This document shows, in pieces, positions 20,970-33,609 of a stretch of 64,000 nucleotides of DNA. Within the stretch, counting starts at the first letter, position 1; the number at the start of each line of letters is the position of its first letter. The notes beneath the pieces are model-generated. The model did not search any database, was not told where the DNA came from, and saw only the letters and a list, made by a program, of their open reading frames with translations. A program made the translations under genes and the position numbers. This stretch comes from Mesorhizobium sp. M9A.F.Ca.ET.002.03.1.2. GTDB taxonomy: Bacteria > Pseudomonadota > Alphaproteobacteria > Rhizobiales > Rhizobiaceae. The DNA is taken from NCBI RefSeq assembly GCF_003952365.1, contig NZ_CP034443.1, forward strand, positions 4,209,001 through 4,273,000, given 5' to 3'.

Positions 20970-21114
20970 TGGCCTCCCCGAATTCGGTGTTCCTTCGTTG
21001 TGTCGAGTTTATTACAGAGAATTTAATTTCGGTCAACAATGAAGAGATGTTGACATAGCCGGACGACTGGTCTTAGCTTTGTCGGAAAGCAGCCAGAGAC
21101 TGTGGGGAACAGCC
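20970..21114 (+). promoter_or_regulatory. Divergent regulatory region with rightward promoter
   Basis: An AT-rich spacer between the RpiR gene and the DadA-like gene. A good sigma70-type promoter reads TTGACA at 21050-21055, a 17-bp spacer, then TTAGCT at 21073-21078, pointing right. Upstream, GAATTTAATTTC at 21019-21030 is a near-palindrome and a candidate operator for the RpiR protein. The leftward promoter is not obvious. Confidence 0.55.
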
Positions 21115-22281
21115 ATGCGGACAGGAAGCGACGTCATCGTCGTCGGTGCGGGAATTGTTGGATCGAGCGCCGCCTATCATCTGGCCGCGGCCGGGGTGAA
21201 CGTGACGCTTGTCGAGCAGACGCATCCCGCCGGTGGACCGTCCGGCAAGTCTTCGGCCCTGCTGCACGCCTTCTATTTCTTGCCGGAACTATCGCAGCTC
21301 GCCATCCGTGGCCGCGAGATCCTGGTGTCCTTGCCGGAGATATCGGGCGAGGGCCCCTTCGTCACCGAAATCGGCATGATGTGGGTCTGCGGCAACGACA
21401 ATGAAGCGAGCTGGAAGGCTGCCGCCGAACGCATTCGCGGCGAGGGCGCACTGATCGAGACGCTGTCGCCGCAAGCCTTCGCCGACGCCACGCCCGGCTT
21501 TGCGCTGGACGATGTCGCGCTGGCGCTGTGGGAGCCCGAATACGGCTATGCCGACGCCTTCGGCGCCACCAATGCAATTGCCCGCGCCGCCAAGGCGCGC
21601 GGTGCCAGGATCATGCAGAACACCCTCGTCGAGCGGCTGGTGAAGGAGGGCGACCGCATCAGCGGCGTCGCGCTCGCCGATGGCACGGTGCTAAAGGCCG
21701 ATGCCGTGGTGCTCGCCGCCGGGCCATGGACGCGCCGCCTGCTGGCGACGCTTGGCCTCGATTTGCCGCTGCATGTCGAGCGTCATCCGATGGCCGTGCT
21801 CGACGCCGCCGGCAAAGCGCGCCAGGTCATGCCCTTCGCCTGGTGTGACGACATCGCCTGCAATTATGCGCGGCCCGACAATGACGGCGTCATCCTGGCC
21901 GGCACCTGGGCCGGCGGCGGCACCGGCTTGCGCCATGAGCATGCCGGCCGTCCGCGTTTCGTCGACAATCCGGACAATTACATGGAAGGCGTCGAGGAAG
22001 CGGAATCGGTGGAGATCCTGGAAACCTTCGCGACGCGTGTGCCGGCCATGGCCGATCTCGGCATCCGCCCCGGCTATGCCGGGCTCTACGATATGAGCCC
22101 CGACGACCTGCCGGTTATCGGCGCCATGCCTGGCGTCGACGGGCTGTTCGTTTCGGCCGGCTCCTCCGGCCATGGTTTCAAGACCGGCCCGGCGGTCGGC
22201 GAAGCGGTGGCCAGACTGGTCACCGAAGGCGCCCAGCCGATCCTTGCGCCGTTTTCGCCCAGCCGTTTCAAGGCAGCGTGA
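21115..22281 (+). CDS. DadA-like FAD-dependent amino-acid/amine oxidoreductase
   Basis: 388 aa of the DAO family. The N-terminal dinucleotide-binding motif VVGAGIVGSSAAYHL (residues 8-22) is followed by GPSGKSSALLH, and the C-terminal FAD/substrate segment is GLFVSAGSSGHGFKTGPAVGE near 344-364. Such enzymes oxidise glycine, sarcosine, D-amino acids or gamma-glutamylated amines. ATG at 21115 was selected rather than an upstream TTG because GTGGGGA is well placed and the promoter would put the TTG too near the transcription start. Its stop is joined to the next start (TGATG), so it is co-expressed with the importer. Confidence 0.88.
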   Translation: MRTGSDVIVVGAGIVGSSAAYHLAAAGVNVTLVEQTHPAGGPSGKSSALLHAFYFLPELSQLAIRGREILVSLPEISGEGPFVTEIGMMWVCGNDNEASWKAAAERIRGEGALIETLSPQAFADATPGFALDDVALALWEPEYGYADAFGATNAIARAAKARGARIMQNTLVERLVKEGDRISGVALADGTVLKADAVVLAAGPWTRRLLATLGLDLPLHVERHPMAVLDAAGKARQVMPFAWCDDIACNYARPDNDGVILAGTWAGGGTGLRHEHAGRPRFVDNPDNYMEGVEEAESVEILETFATRVPAMADLGIRPGYAGLYDMSPDDLPVIGAMPGVDGLFVSAGSSGHGFKTGPAVGEAVARLVTEGAQPILAPFSPSRFKAA

Positions 22282-24158
22282 TGTCGTCGGTGGCGATAGG
22301 CGAGGCCAGGGCGCGGTCCTTCATGCCGGCCGCGTTCCGCAACGCCAGCGCCGACGCGCTCTGCATGGTGGCGGTGCTACTGCTGGCGGCGCTTGCCGTC
22401 TTTCTTTTTGGTGGCGCCGCCATGCAGCGTGTGGTCACCTATGCCGCAATCATGCTGACAGCCGTGCTCGGCCTGCAGATATTCTCTGGCAACAGCGGCA
22501 TCGTCTCCTTCGGCCACGCCGCCTTTGTCGGTCTCGGCGCCTATGCCACCGGCATTCTGACCATGCCGGCCGCACTTCAGCGCACGGCTTTGCGCGACCT
22601 GCCGCAATTCCTCGCCGGTTATGAACTCTCCTTCTTCGCTGCTCTCGCCGTCGTCATTGTCCTTGCGATCGTCATCGGCCTTCTGACCGGCACACCCCTG
22701 CTGAGATTAACCGGGTCGAGCGCGTCGATCGCCACGCTCGCCATGCTGATCATCGTCTACACGCTGCTGGTCGCCGGGCGCGAGATCACCCGCGGCAGCC
22801 AGCCTTTCTATGGCGTGCCGCGCGAGGTCGGGCTGTGGACTGCCATCGGCGTCGCTTCGGTGGTGCTGGTGGCGGCGAGGCTTTTCCGGGAAACCGCCTT
22901 CGGCCTTGCCACCCGCGCCGCCGCCAATGACGAGCGTGGTGCAGCCGCCGTCGGCGTCGATCAGCGCACATCGCGACTGGCCGCCTGGGTGGTGGGCGCG
23001 GTCGCCGCCATGGCTGCCGGCGCCATGATGGCGCAGTTCCTCGGCGCCTTTTCGCCGCGCGACTTCTATTTCGATCTCGGCTTCACCATGCTCGCCATGC
23101 TCATCGTCGGCGGCATGAGCTCCTCGCTCGGCGCCTTTGCCGGCGTCGTCGTCACCATCGTGGTCATCGAGGTGGTGCGCCGTTTCGAAGGCGGCGGCGA
23201 GGTGTTCGGCCTGCATCTGCCGGTGCTGTTCGGCCTGACCCAGGGCGTGCTTGCCGTCGCCATGATCCTGGTCATCTGGCGGCGGCCGACCGGCCTGTTC
23301 GGCGAGCGCGAGCTGAACCTTTTGCGCCGGCCCGGTCGTCAGGCCGCGACTGTCCCGGCTGAGCCGCCGCTGCATGCCGAGCGCGACCGGCTGGCGGCCG
23401 ACCACCTGACGCGGCGCTATGCCGGCGTCGTTGCCGTCGACGACGTCACGCTTGCCTTCGACACCGACAGCATCACCGGTATCATCGGCCCGAACGGCGC
23501 CGGCAAGACGACGCTGCTCAACATGCTGGCCGGCGACGTCGAGCCGAGCGCCGGCAGCGTGTCGATCGGCGGCTTGGTGAGGCAGGCCTCGGCCTTCCGC
23601 TTCGCCCGCTCCGGCATTGCCCGCACCTTCCAGAACATCCGCATCTTCCCGCAGATGACCGTGCTGGAAAATGTCGTGGTCGCCGCCCGCTCGGTCGAGC
23701 CCGACCTCGGCCAGGCCGAGGCGGCCGCGCTGCGCGAGCTTTCCCGCATGGGGCTGGAAAAATTTGCCGATCAGCCCGCCGCCGGGCTCGCCTATGGCCA
23801 GCGCCGCCGGCTGGAGGTGGCGCGGGCGCTGGCGCTGAAGCCGCGTTTCCTGCTGCTCGACGAGCCCGCCGCCGGCATGAACGCGGTCGAGACCGCCGAG
23901 CTGGTTTCCATCCTCTCGGCCGTCCGCGCCGAGCGGCGCATCGGCGTCGTCCTGATCGAGCACGACATGCGGCTGGTGATGAACCTGTGCGAACGCATCG
24001 TCGTCATAGACCATGGCCGCGTCATCGCCGACGGCACGCCGGCCGAGGTGCAGAAGAATCCTGCCGTCATCGCCGCCTATCTCGGCAGCCGCACCGCTCG
24101 CGCCAAGACCACCAGCGCGGCGCCCGCCAACGAGACGCCTGCAAGTGAAACCGCATAG
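22281..24158 (+). CDS. Branched-chain-amino-acid-type ABC importer, LivM-LivG fusion
   Basis: 625 aa. Residues 1-340 are a LivM-type permease with many membrane segments and the SGNSGIVSFGHAAFVGLGAY motif near 69-88. Residues 372-600 are a LivG-type ATPase: Walker A GPNGAGKTT near 403, a Q-loop TFQNIRIFPQMTV, signature-like AYGQRRRLEVARAL near 508, Walker B LLLDEPAAGMN near 528, then the HDMRLVM switch. An Ala/Thr/Glu-rich tail ends the protein. Permease and ATPase genes are usually separate; fusions are known in this family. The start overlaps the upstream stop. Confidence 0.92.
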   Translation: MSSVAIGEARARSFMPAAFRNASADALCMVAVLLLAALAVFLFGGAAMQRVVTYAAIMLTAVLGLQIFSGNSGIVSFGHAAFVGLGAYATGILTMPAALQRTALRDLPQFLAGYELSFFAALAVVIVLAIVIGLLTGTPLLRLTGSSASIATLAMLIIVYTLLVAGREITRGSQPFYGVPREVGLWTAIGVASVVLVAARLFRETAFGLATRAAANDERGAAAVGVDQRTSRLAAWVVGAVAAMAAGAMMAQFLGAFSPRDFYFDLGFTMLAMLIVGGMSSSLGAFAGVVVTIVVIEVVRRFEGGGEVFGLHLPVLFGLTQGVLAVAMILVIWRRPTGLFGERELNLLRRPGRQAATVPAEPPLHAERDRLAADHLTRRYAGVVAVDDVTLAFDTDSITGIIGPNGAGKTTLLNMLAGDVEPSAGSVSIGGLVRQASAFRFARSGIARTFQNIRIFPQMTVLENVVVAARSVEPDLGQAEAAALRELSRMGLEKFADQPAAGLAYGQRRRLEVARALALKPRFLLLDEPAAGMNAVETAELVSILSAVRAERRIGVVLIEHDMRLVMNLCERIVVIDHGRVIADGTPAEVQKNPAVIAAYLGSRTARAKTTSAAPANETPASETA

Positions 24159-24190
24159 CCAACGATAACAAATCCAGAAGGAGAACCGAC

Positions 24191-25363
24191 ATGCCAAAGC
24201 TCTATCGCCTCCGCCGCGCCGCCCTCTATGCGGCGGCCTTCGGCACGACCATCGCCGTCGTTTCGACGGCTTCCGCCGAGGAGATCGTCATCGGCGCCGC
24301 GACCGCGCAGACCGGCGGCCTTGCTCCCTACGACCAGCCGGCACTCGCCGGCCTGCGCATGGCGCTGGACGAACTCAACGCCAAGGGCGGGCTTGGCGGC
24401 AAATACACCGCCAAACTGATCATCAAGGACACCCGCTCCGATACGGCGCAGACCGCCACCGTCGCCCAGGAGCTGATCGACGCCGGCGCCAAGATCATGA
24501 TCACGCCTTGCGACGCCGATCCCTCGATCTCGGCCGGCCAGCTCACCCAGCCGCTCGGCATTCCGACATTGACGCTGTGCGGCTCCGCCCCGGTGCTCAC
24601 CGCCGCGGTCGGCGACGTCATGTTCGGCACCTATCCGGCCGACAATGTGCAGGCGACAGCGGTCGCCGACTTCGCCATCGCGGAAGGCAAGAAGAAGGTC
24701 TATCTCCTGACCTCGCCGGATTCCACCTACACCGCCAACCTGCCCGAATATTTCGGCACGGTGTTCGAGAAGAAAGGCGGCGCCATTGCCGGCCGCGGCA
24801 CCTACACGATGGGCCAGCCGGACTTTTCAGCCGAGATCACCAACATCAAGGGCCTCGCCGAGCAGCCTGACCTGATCATGACGGCCGCCTACGAGCCGGA
24901 TTTCCCGGCCTTCATCCAGCAATTGCGTGGTGCCGGCGTCACCATTCCGGTCTATGGCGCCGATGCCATCGGCACGCCGACCATCAAGGGGTTGGGCAAG
25001 CTGGTCGACGGTGTCGTCTACACGGCGGCCGGCTATGCCGAGCCGGGCAGCAAGCTGGAAGCCTTCGACGCCGCCTTCACCAAATATGCCGGCCACGCAC
25101 CGGAATCGACCTATGAGGTGAACGGCTACGAGATCGGGCTGATCCTCGACCATGCGGTCAAGACGGCCGGCTCCGACGAGCCGAAGGCGATCCGCGACGC
25201 CATCGCCGGCCTCAAGGATTTCGAAGGTATCACCGGCAAGATCACCTATGCCGGCACCGACCGCATGCCGCTGAGGCCCGTGGCGCTGATGCGTTATGAA
25301 GGCGGCGAGGGCAAGCATATCCAGACCATGATCCCCGCCGCCGCCGACGTCCCGGCGCCGTGA
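24191..25363 (+). CDS. Liv-type periplasmic substrate-binding protein
   Basis: 390 aa with a clear Sec signal peptide: basic KLYRLRRAALY, hydrophobic core, and likely cleavage after TASA near residue 29. The mature part is a Leu/Ile/Val-binding-type (Peripla_BP_6) protein with the opening EIVIGAATAQTGGLAPYDQPALAG. AGAAGGAGA lies 5-8 bp upstream of the ATG. It captures the substrate for the LivMG/LivF/LivH complex; ligand not predictable, although the Peripla_BP_6 family covers amino acids, amides and urea. Confidence 0.93.
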   Translation: MPKLYRLRRAALYAAAFGTTIAVVSTASAEEIVIGAATAQTGGLAPYDQPALAGLRMALDELNAKGGLGGKYTAKLIIKDTRSDTAQTATVAQELIDAGAKIMITPCDADPSISAGQLTQPLGIPTLTLCGSAPVLTAAVGDVMFGTYPADNVQATAVADFAIAEGKKKVYLLTSPDSTYTANLPEYFGTVFEKKGGAIAGRGTYTMGQPDFSAEITNIKGLAEQPDLIMTAAYEPDFPAFIQQLRGAGVTIPVYGADAIGTPTIKGLGKLVDGVVYTAAGYAEPGSKLEAFDAAFTKYAGHAPESTYEVNGYEIGLILDHAVKTAGSDEPKAIRDAIAGLKDFEGITGKITYAGTDRMPLRPVALMRYEGGEGKHIQTMIPAAADVPAP

Positions 25364-25364
25364 C

Positions 25365-26072
<708 letters not shown>

Positions 26073-26075
26073 GCC

Positions 26076-26957
26076 ATGATCGCGCAGCAGATCATCAATG
26101 CAGTGAGCCTCGGCGGCGTCTATGCGCTGCTGGCGCTGGGGCTGGCGATCGTCTTTTCCATCGTCGGCCTGATCAATTTCGCCCATGGCGAGCTGATGAC
26201 GCTGTCGGGCTATGCCTTGCTTGCCGCGCTGATTTTCGGTCTGCCGTTTCCGGCGGCGGTGCTTGTCGCCGTCTCCTGCGGCGCGCTCGCAGCGGTTGCC
26301 ATGGAGCGCGTTGCCTTTCGCCCGATGCGTGGCGCCAGCGTCACCAGTCTGCTTCTGACCAGCTTTGCCGTTTCGAGCTTGCTGAAGGTCGTCTTCCAGA
26401 ACGGCATCTCGGCTCGGCCGCAGGCCGTCGCCATGCCGGGCTGGATGACCGGCGCCTTCTCCTTCGGCGATTTCACCATCGGCGTCGGCCCTAGCATCTC
26501 GATCGTTGTCTCGGCACTGGCGCTGATTGCGCTGGAGGTCTTCCTGCGCCGTTCCGTCACCGGCACGGCAATGCGCGCCGCGGCCGAGGATTTCAACGTG
26601 GTCCGGCTGATGGGCATCCCGGCCAGCCGCATCATCGCCACCGCCTTCCTGCTTTCCGGCCTGCTGGCCGGACTGGCGGCCATGCTGTGGGTGGCGCAGC
26701 GCGCCTCCGTCGACCCGCTGATGGGTTTCACGCCAGTGCTGAAGGCCTTCATCGCCGCCGTCGTCGGCGGGCTCGGCAGCCTGCCCGGCGCGGTCGCCGG
26801 CGGCTTCCTGCTCGGCGTCATCGAAGTGCTGCTGCAGGCGACACTGCCGGCGGCGGTCGCGCCCTATCGCGACGCGATCGTGCTGTCAGGCGTCATCGCC
26901 GTGCTGCTGGTGCGGCCGCAAGGCCTGATCCCGGCCGTTCGCGCCCAGAGAAGCTGA
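26076..26957 (+). CDS. Liv-type ABC importer permease (LivH)
   Basis: 293 aa, about eight membrane helices. The LivH opening QQIINAVSLGGVYALLALGLA and FSIVGLINFAHGELMTL (about 27-43) are characteristic, with the C-terminal EAA-like region AFIAAVVGGLGSLPGAVAGG near 225-244. It forms the pore with the LivM half of the fusion. Three bp separate it from livF, and its TGA shares a base with the following ATG. Confidence 0.94.
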   Translation: MIAQQIINAVSLGGVYALLALGLAIVFSIVGLINFAHGELMTLSGYALLAALIFGLPFPAAVLVAVSCGALAAVAMERVAFRPMRGASVTSLLLTSFAVSSLLKVVFQNGISARPQAVAMPGWMTGAFSFGDFTIGVGPSISIVVSALALIALEVFLRRSVTGTAMRAAAEDFNVVRLMGIPASRIIATAFLLSGLLAGLAAMLWVAQRASVDPLMGFTPVLKAFIAAVVGGLGSLPGAVAGGFLLGVIEVLLQATLPAAVAPYRDAIVLSGVIAVLLVRPQGLIPAVRAQRS

Positions 26958-27586
26958 TGTATACCAAGCCCGAATTTGCACCGTTGTCACCGGGCGACGT
27001 CTTCGGCCTGATCGAGGCGGCTGCCTTCGCCACGGTGGTGACATCAGGGCCGCAGGGGCTGATCGTCTCGCATCTGCCTTTCGTGCTCGACCGTGAGCGG
27101 GGAGAGAACGGCACCCTGGTGTCGCATCTTGCCCGGCAGAACCCGCACAGCGCGTTGATCGCCGAAGGCCGGGAGACGATCGCAATCTTCCACGGACCGC
27201 ATGGCTATATCTCGCCGTCCTGGTATCCGCGCAACCCGGTACGCGACAGCGCGCCGACCTGGAATTTCGCCGTCGTCCATTGCCACGGCCGGCCAGTGCC
27301 GCTTGATGACCACGCCACCGCCCGACACCTGCTGCGGCTTGTCGACATGCTGGAAAAGGATCGCGACGACCGCTGGCGCATGCGCGAGCTCGGACCGGGC
27401 GGCATGGAGCGGCGCATGCCGCACATCCTTGGCTTCGACCTGCCGATCGAGCGGCTCGAGGCCAAGTTCAAGATGGGGCAGGACGAACGGCTATACGACA
27501 CCAATGCCGCGATCGGCGCGCTTGAGGAAAGCGATCCGGCGCTGGCGACGATGATGAAGATACACAACGCACATCGCAAAGACTGA
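26957..27586 (+). CDS. PaiB-like FMN-binding protein
   Basis: 209 aa, the usual length for the PaiB / FMN-binding negative regulator family. The conserved N-terminus MYTKPEFAP, IVSHLPFVLD (about 36-45), HLARQNPH (about 57-64) and IFHGPHGYISPSWYP (about 76-90) are all visible. The fold is a split-barrel flavin reductase type; despite the historical regulator label, an oxidoreductase or detoxifying role for the pathway is as likely. The start overlaps the LivH stop (TGATG); the frame is open further upstream within livH but that part is not family-like. Confidence 0.9.
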   Translation: MYTKPEFAPLSPGDVFGLIEAAAFATVVTSGPQGLIVSHLPFVLDRERGENGTLVSHLARQNPHSALIAEGRETIAIFHGPHGYISPSWYPRNPVRDSAPTWNFAVVHCHGRPVPLDDHATARHLLRLVDMLEKDRDDRWRMRELGPGGMERRMPHILGFDLPIERLEAKFKMGQDERLYDTNAAIGALEESDPALATMMKIHNAHRKD

Positions 27587-27621
27587 TTGCCGCCGCAACG
27601 TGGCGGGAGGACACTATAGCC

Positions 27622-28686
27622 ATGATCCCCAATCTCAACATTGTTCCCTTCGTCAGCGTCGACAACATGATGAAGTTGGTGCTGAAGATCGGCGTCGAGC
27701 GGTTTCTCACCGAACTTGCCGGCTACATAGAGGACGACTTCCGCCGCTGGGAAGCCTTCGACAAGACGCCGCGCGTCGCCTCGCACAGCGCCGAGGGCGT
27801 GATCGAATTAATGCCGACCAGCGACGGCGAGGTCTACGGCTTCAAATATGTCAACGGCCACCCGAAGAACATGCGCGAGGGCCGCCAGACGGTGACCGCC
27901 TTCGGCATGCTCGCCGATGTCCATAACGGCTATCCGGTGCTGCTGTCGGAGATGACCATCCTGACCGCGCTGCGCACGGCGGCGATGTCGGCGCTGGCGG
28001 CCAAGCACCTGGCGCCGCCCAATGCCGACTGCATGGCGCTGATCGGCAACGGCGCCCAGGCCGAGTTCCAGGCGCTGGCCTTCAAGGCCTTGCTCGGCGT
28101 GCGCAAATTGCGCTTCTTCGACATCGACCGCTCGGCGACGGAAAAATGCATCCGCAATCTTGCCGGGCTGGGCTTCGACATGGTCGCCTGCCGCTCGACG
28201 GAGGAAGCCGTCGAGGGGGCTGAGATCATCACCACCGTCACCGCCGACAAGCAGTATGCGACGATCCTCACCGACAACATGGTCGGCGCGGGCGTCCACA
28301 TCAACGCGGTCGGCGGCGACTGCCCCGGCAAGACCGAGCTGCATCGCGACATCCTGCTGCGCTCCGACATCTTCGTCGAATACCCGCCGCAGACCCGTAT
28401 CGAGGGCGAGATCCAGCAGCTTGCACCGGACCACGAGGTGACCGAGCTGTGGCAGGTCATCACCGGCGCCGTACAAGGCAGGCGCGACCCGGCCCAGATC
28501 ACGCTGTTCGATTCCGTCGGCTTCGCCATCGAGGACTTTTCGGCGCTGCGCTATATCAGAGACCAGTTGCACTCGACCGGCCTCTATCAGGAGCTCGACA
28601 TGCTGGCCGACCCCGACGAGCCACGCGACCTGTTCGGGATGCTGCTCAGGGCAGCATCGGCGAAGACAGCGCAGGCTGCATTGTAG
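27622..28686 (+). CDS. Ornithine cyclodeaminase / mu-crystallin family enzyme
   Basis: 354 aa. The NAD-binding site reads ALIGNGAQAEFQALAF near residues 138-153, and the substrate/active-site segments SHSAEGVIELMPT (about 54-66) and YVNGHPKN (about 76-83) match ornithine cyclodeaminase proper rather than the shorter mu-crystallin-like members. Reaction in the family: L-ornithine to L-proline plus ammonia, with bound NAD+. GGGAGG precedes the ATG. It is the last gene of the rightward operon; the 113-bp gap and a new operator-like site separate it from metH. Confidence 0.9.
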   Translation: MIPNLNIVPFVSVDNMMKLVLKIGVERFLTELAGYIEDDFRRWEAFDKTPRVASHSAEGVIELMPTSDGEVYGFKYVNGHPKNMREGRQTVTAFGMLADVHNGYPVLLSEMTILTALRTAAMSALAAKHLAPPNADCMALIGNGAQAEFQALAFKALLGVRKLRFFDIDRSATEKCIRNLAGLGFDMVACRSTEEAVEGAEIITTVTADKQYATILTDNMVGAGVHINAVGGDCPGKTELHRDILLRSDIFVEYPPQTRIEGEIQQLAPDHEVTELWQVITGAVQGRRDPAQITLFDSVGFAIEDFSALRYIRDQLHSTGLYQELDMLADPDEPRDLFGMLLRAASAKTAQAAL

Positions 28687-28714
28687 CGCCAGCGGGCAGC
28701 ATTTCCCGGCGCTA
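28684..28714 (+). terminator. Possible hairpin at end of rightward catabolic operon
   Basis: TAGCGCC at 28684-28690 pairs with GGCGCTA at 28708-28714, overlapping the ornithine cyclodeaminase stop codon. There is no U-tract afterwards, so if it stops transcription it would be Rho-assisted; it may only protect the mRNA end. Confidence 0.3.
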
Positions 28715-28742
28715 GGTGACAGCAGCGAACAAAAAGCGTATA

Positions 28743-28766
28743 TTGACATAAAGATGTCTTTATGTG
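28743..28766 (+). promoter_or_regulatory. Palindromic operator-like site before metH
   Basis: ACATAAAGA at 28746-28754 and TCTTTATGT at 28757-28765 form perfect 9-bp arms separated by TG, ending 34 bp before the metH ATG. The left arm overlaps a TTGACA hexamer at 28743-28748, so a bound protein would block a promoter. From memory this resembles ArsR-family S-adenosylhomocysteine-responsive (SahR-type) sites that control methionine-cycle genes in proteobacteria; that match is not verified. Confidence 0.6.
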
Positions 28767-28799
28767 ACCTAAGCGCGACCGTCGCGTTGAGGATGAGAA

Positions 28800-32609
<3,810 letters not shown>

Positions 32610-32759
32610 GGCGGGAAATCACGCTGCGAGACTGATAGGGCGAGAAGCCGGCGCCTCAATGACAGCAGCTTTGCCTCGGTCGCGCGCTCGTCTTGCGCAG
32701 ACAGGACGAACTGATCGACCGCCTTGGCCAGCGCCGTATTCGAAAGCTCTAATTTGAGG

Positions 32760-32765
32760 TATACT
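32760..32765 (+). promoter_or_regulatory. Candidate -10 box for luxR-type gene
   Basis: TATACT lies 33 bp upstream of the preferred ATG at 32798. No good -35 hexamer sits 16-18 bp before it, so the promoter may need an activator. Confidence 0.35.
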
Positions 32766-32797
32766 CATTTTTCGGCATGGAGGCGGGGGTCTCTGGC

Positions 32798-33526
32798 ATG
32801 ATTGATTCAGAGGTGTTCGACTTTGTCGAACGCTGCAGGAAACACACAGCAACAGGGCCGCTTCTGGGTGACCTTCTTGAAACCGTGAGAAATCTCGGCT
32901 TCGAGCATCTTATCCTGAGCGGGGTTCCGCTCAGTGGTCAGAAACTTGCGCCGATGGTTGAACTGAATGGTTGGCCCGCGGGCTGGTTCGAGCGCTATGT
33001 CGAAGCCGAGCATGCTGCTGTCGACGGCGTTTGCATCTATTCGGCAAAGACCCTGAAGCCATTCTTCTGGGCCGATGTTCCCGCAAAATGGTCCGACACG
33101 GACGACTCCCGACGCGTTGCCGGAGAAGCGACGGAGTTCGGCATATGGAGTGGCTTTGCGGTGCCGATGCTCAGCGTCCACCATTGGCAGTCCGTTCTGT
33201 CGTTTGCGTCGTCCGCAAAGTCCTGCATCCTGTCGCCGCGACATCAAGTGCAACTGGTCACCATGGCGGTCTATGCCGGCATGTCGATCCAGGCCTTGTC
33301 GAATGACATAGGCGACGGCGAAGATGAAGGTCCGCTGACCGAACGGGAAAAAGAAGTGCTCCTGTGGGCAGCTGCCGGCAAGACCTCATCCGAAACCTCA
33401 CAAATTCTCGGCCTGACCGAGCGCACTGTCAAATGGCACTCGACGCGGGCGCGCGAGGCTTTTGGCGTCGCCACGACCACGCAGGCCGTCGTTGAAGCAG
33501 TGCGCAGGCGCCTGATTCACCCGTGA
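32798..33526 (+). CDS. LuxR-family quorum-sensing regulator
   Basis: 242 aa. The N-terminal autoinducer-binding domain (about 15-150) retains the Trp, Tyr and Asp positions of AHL receptors in GWFERYVEAEHAAVDG and a Trp in PFFWADV; the usual Asp-Pro is Asp-Gly here. The C-terminal GerE helix-turn-helix is PLTEREKEVLLWAAAGKTSSE...ILGLTERTVKWHS (about 177-215). An ATG 21 bp upstream (32777) is also in frame, but it would lie only about 7 nt after the putative transcription start and has no Shine-Dalgarno, while 32798 is preceded by GGAGGCGGGGG. It is followed in tandem by the cognate luxI-type gene. Confidence 0.92.
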   Translation: MIDSEVFDFVERCRKHTATGPLLGDLLETVRNLGFEHLILSGVPLSGQKLAPMVELNGWPAGWFERYVEAEHAAVDGVCIYSAKTLKPFFWADVPAKWSDTDDSRRVAGEATEFGIWSGFAVPMLSVHHWQSVLSFASSAKSCILSPRHQVQLVTMAVYAGMSIQALSNDIGDGEDEGPLTEREKEVLLWAAAGKTSSETSQILGLTERTVKWHSTRAREAFGVATTTQAVVEAVRRRLIHP

Positions 33527-33535
33527 ACGCGTCAA

Positions 33536-33551
33536 CTGTCCGATCGGACAG
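33536..33551 (+). promoter_or_regulatory. Perfect lux-box palindrome upstream of luxI-type gene
   Basis: CTGTCCGATCGGACAG is a perfect 16-bp palindrome and fits the lux/tra-box pattern CTGTNNGATCNNACAG. It lies 10 bp after the luxR stop and 59 bp before the luxI ATG. A candidate -10 (AACTAT, 33575-33580) would place the box centre about 43 bp before transcription start, the position at which LuxR-type activators contact polymerase. Confidence 0.85.
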
Positions 33552-33609
33552 GTGACCAATGTTAGGATGACTGCAACTATCCCTCCGAGAACGATCGGGG
33601 GGTCGCGCT

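Noticed and set aside
28687..28799. SAM-II or cobalamin riboswitch before metH
   Set aside because: The leader is only about 110 bp, without the conserved cobalamin box or SAM-II pseudoknot sequence; the visible signal is a protein-type palindromic operator.
32610..32759. Possible small gene between metH and the luxR-type gene
   Set aside because: The open frame starts inside metH, has no ribosome site and no folded-looking sequence.
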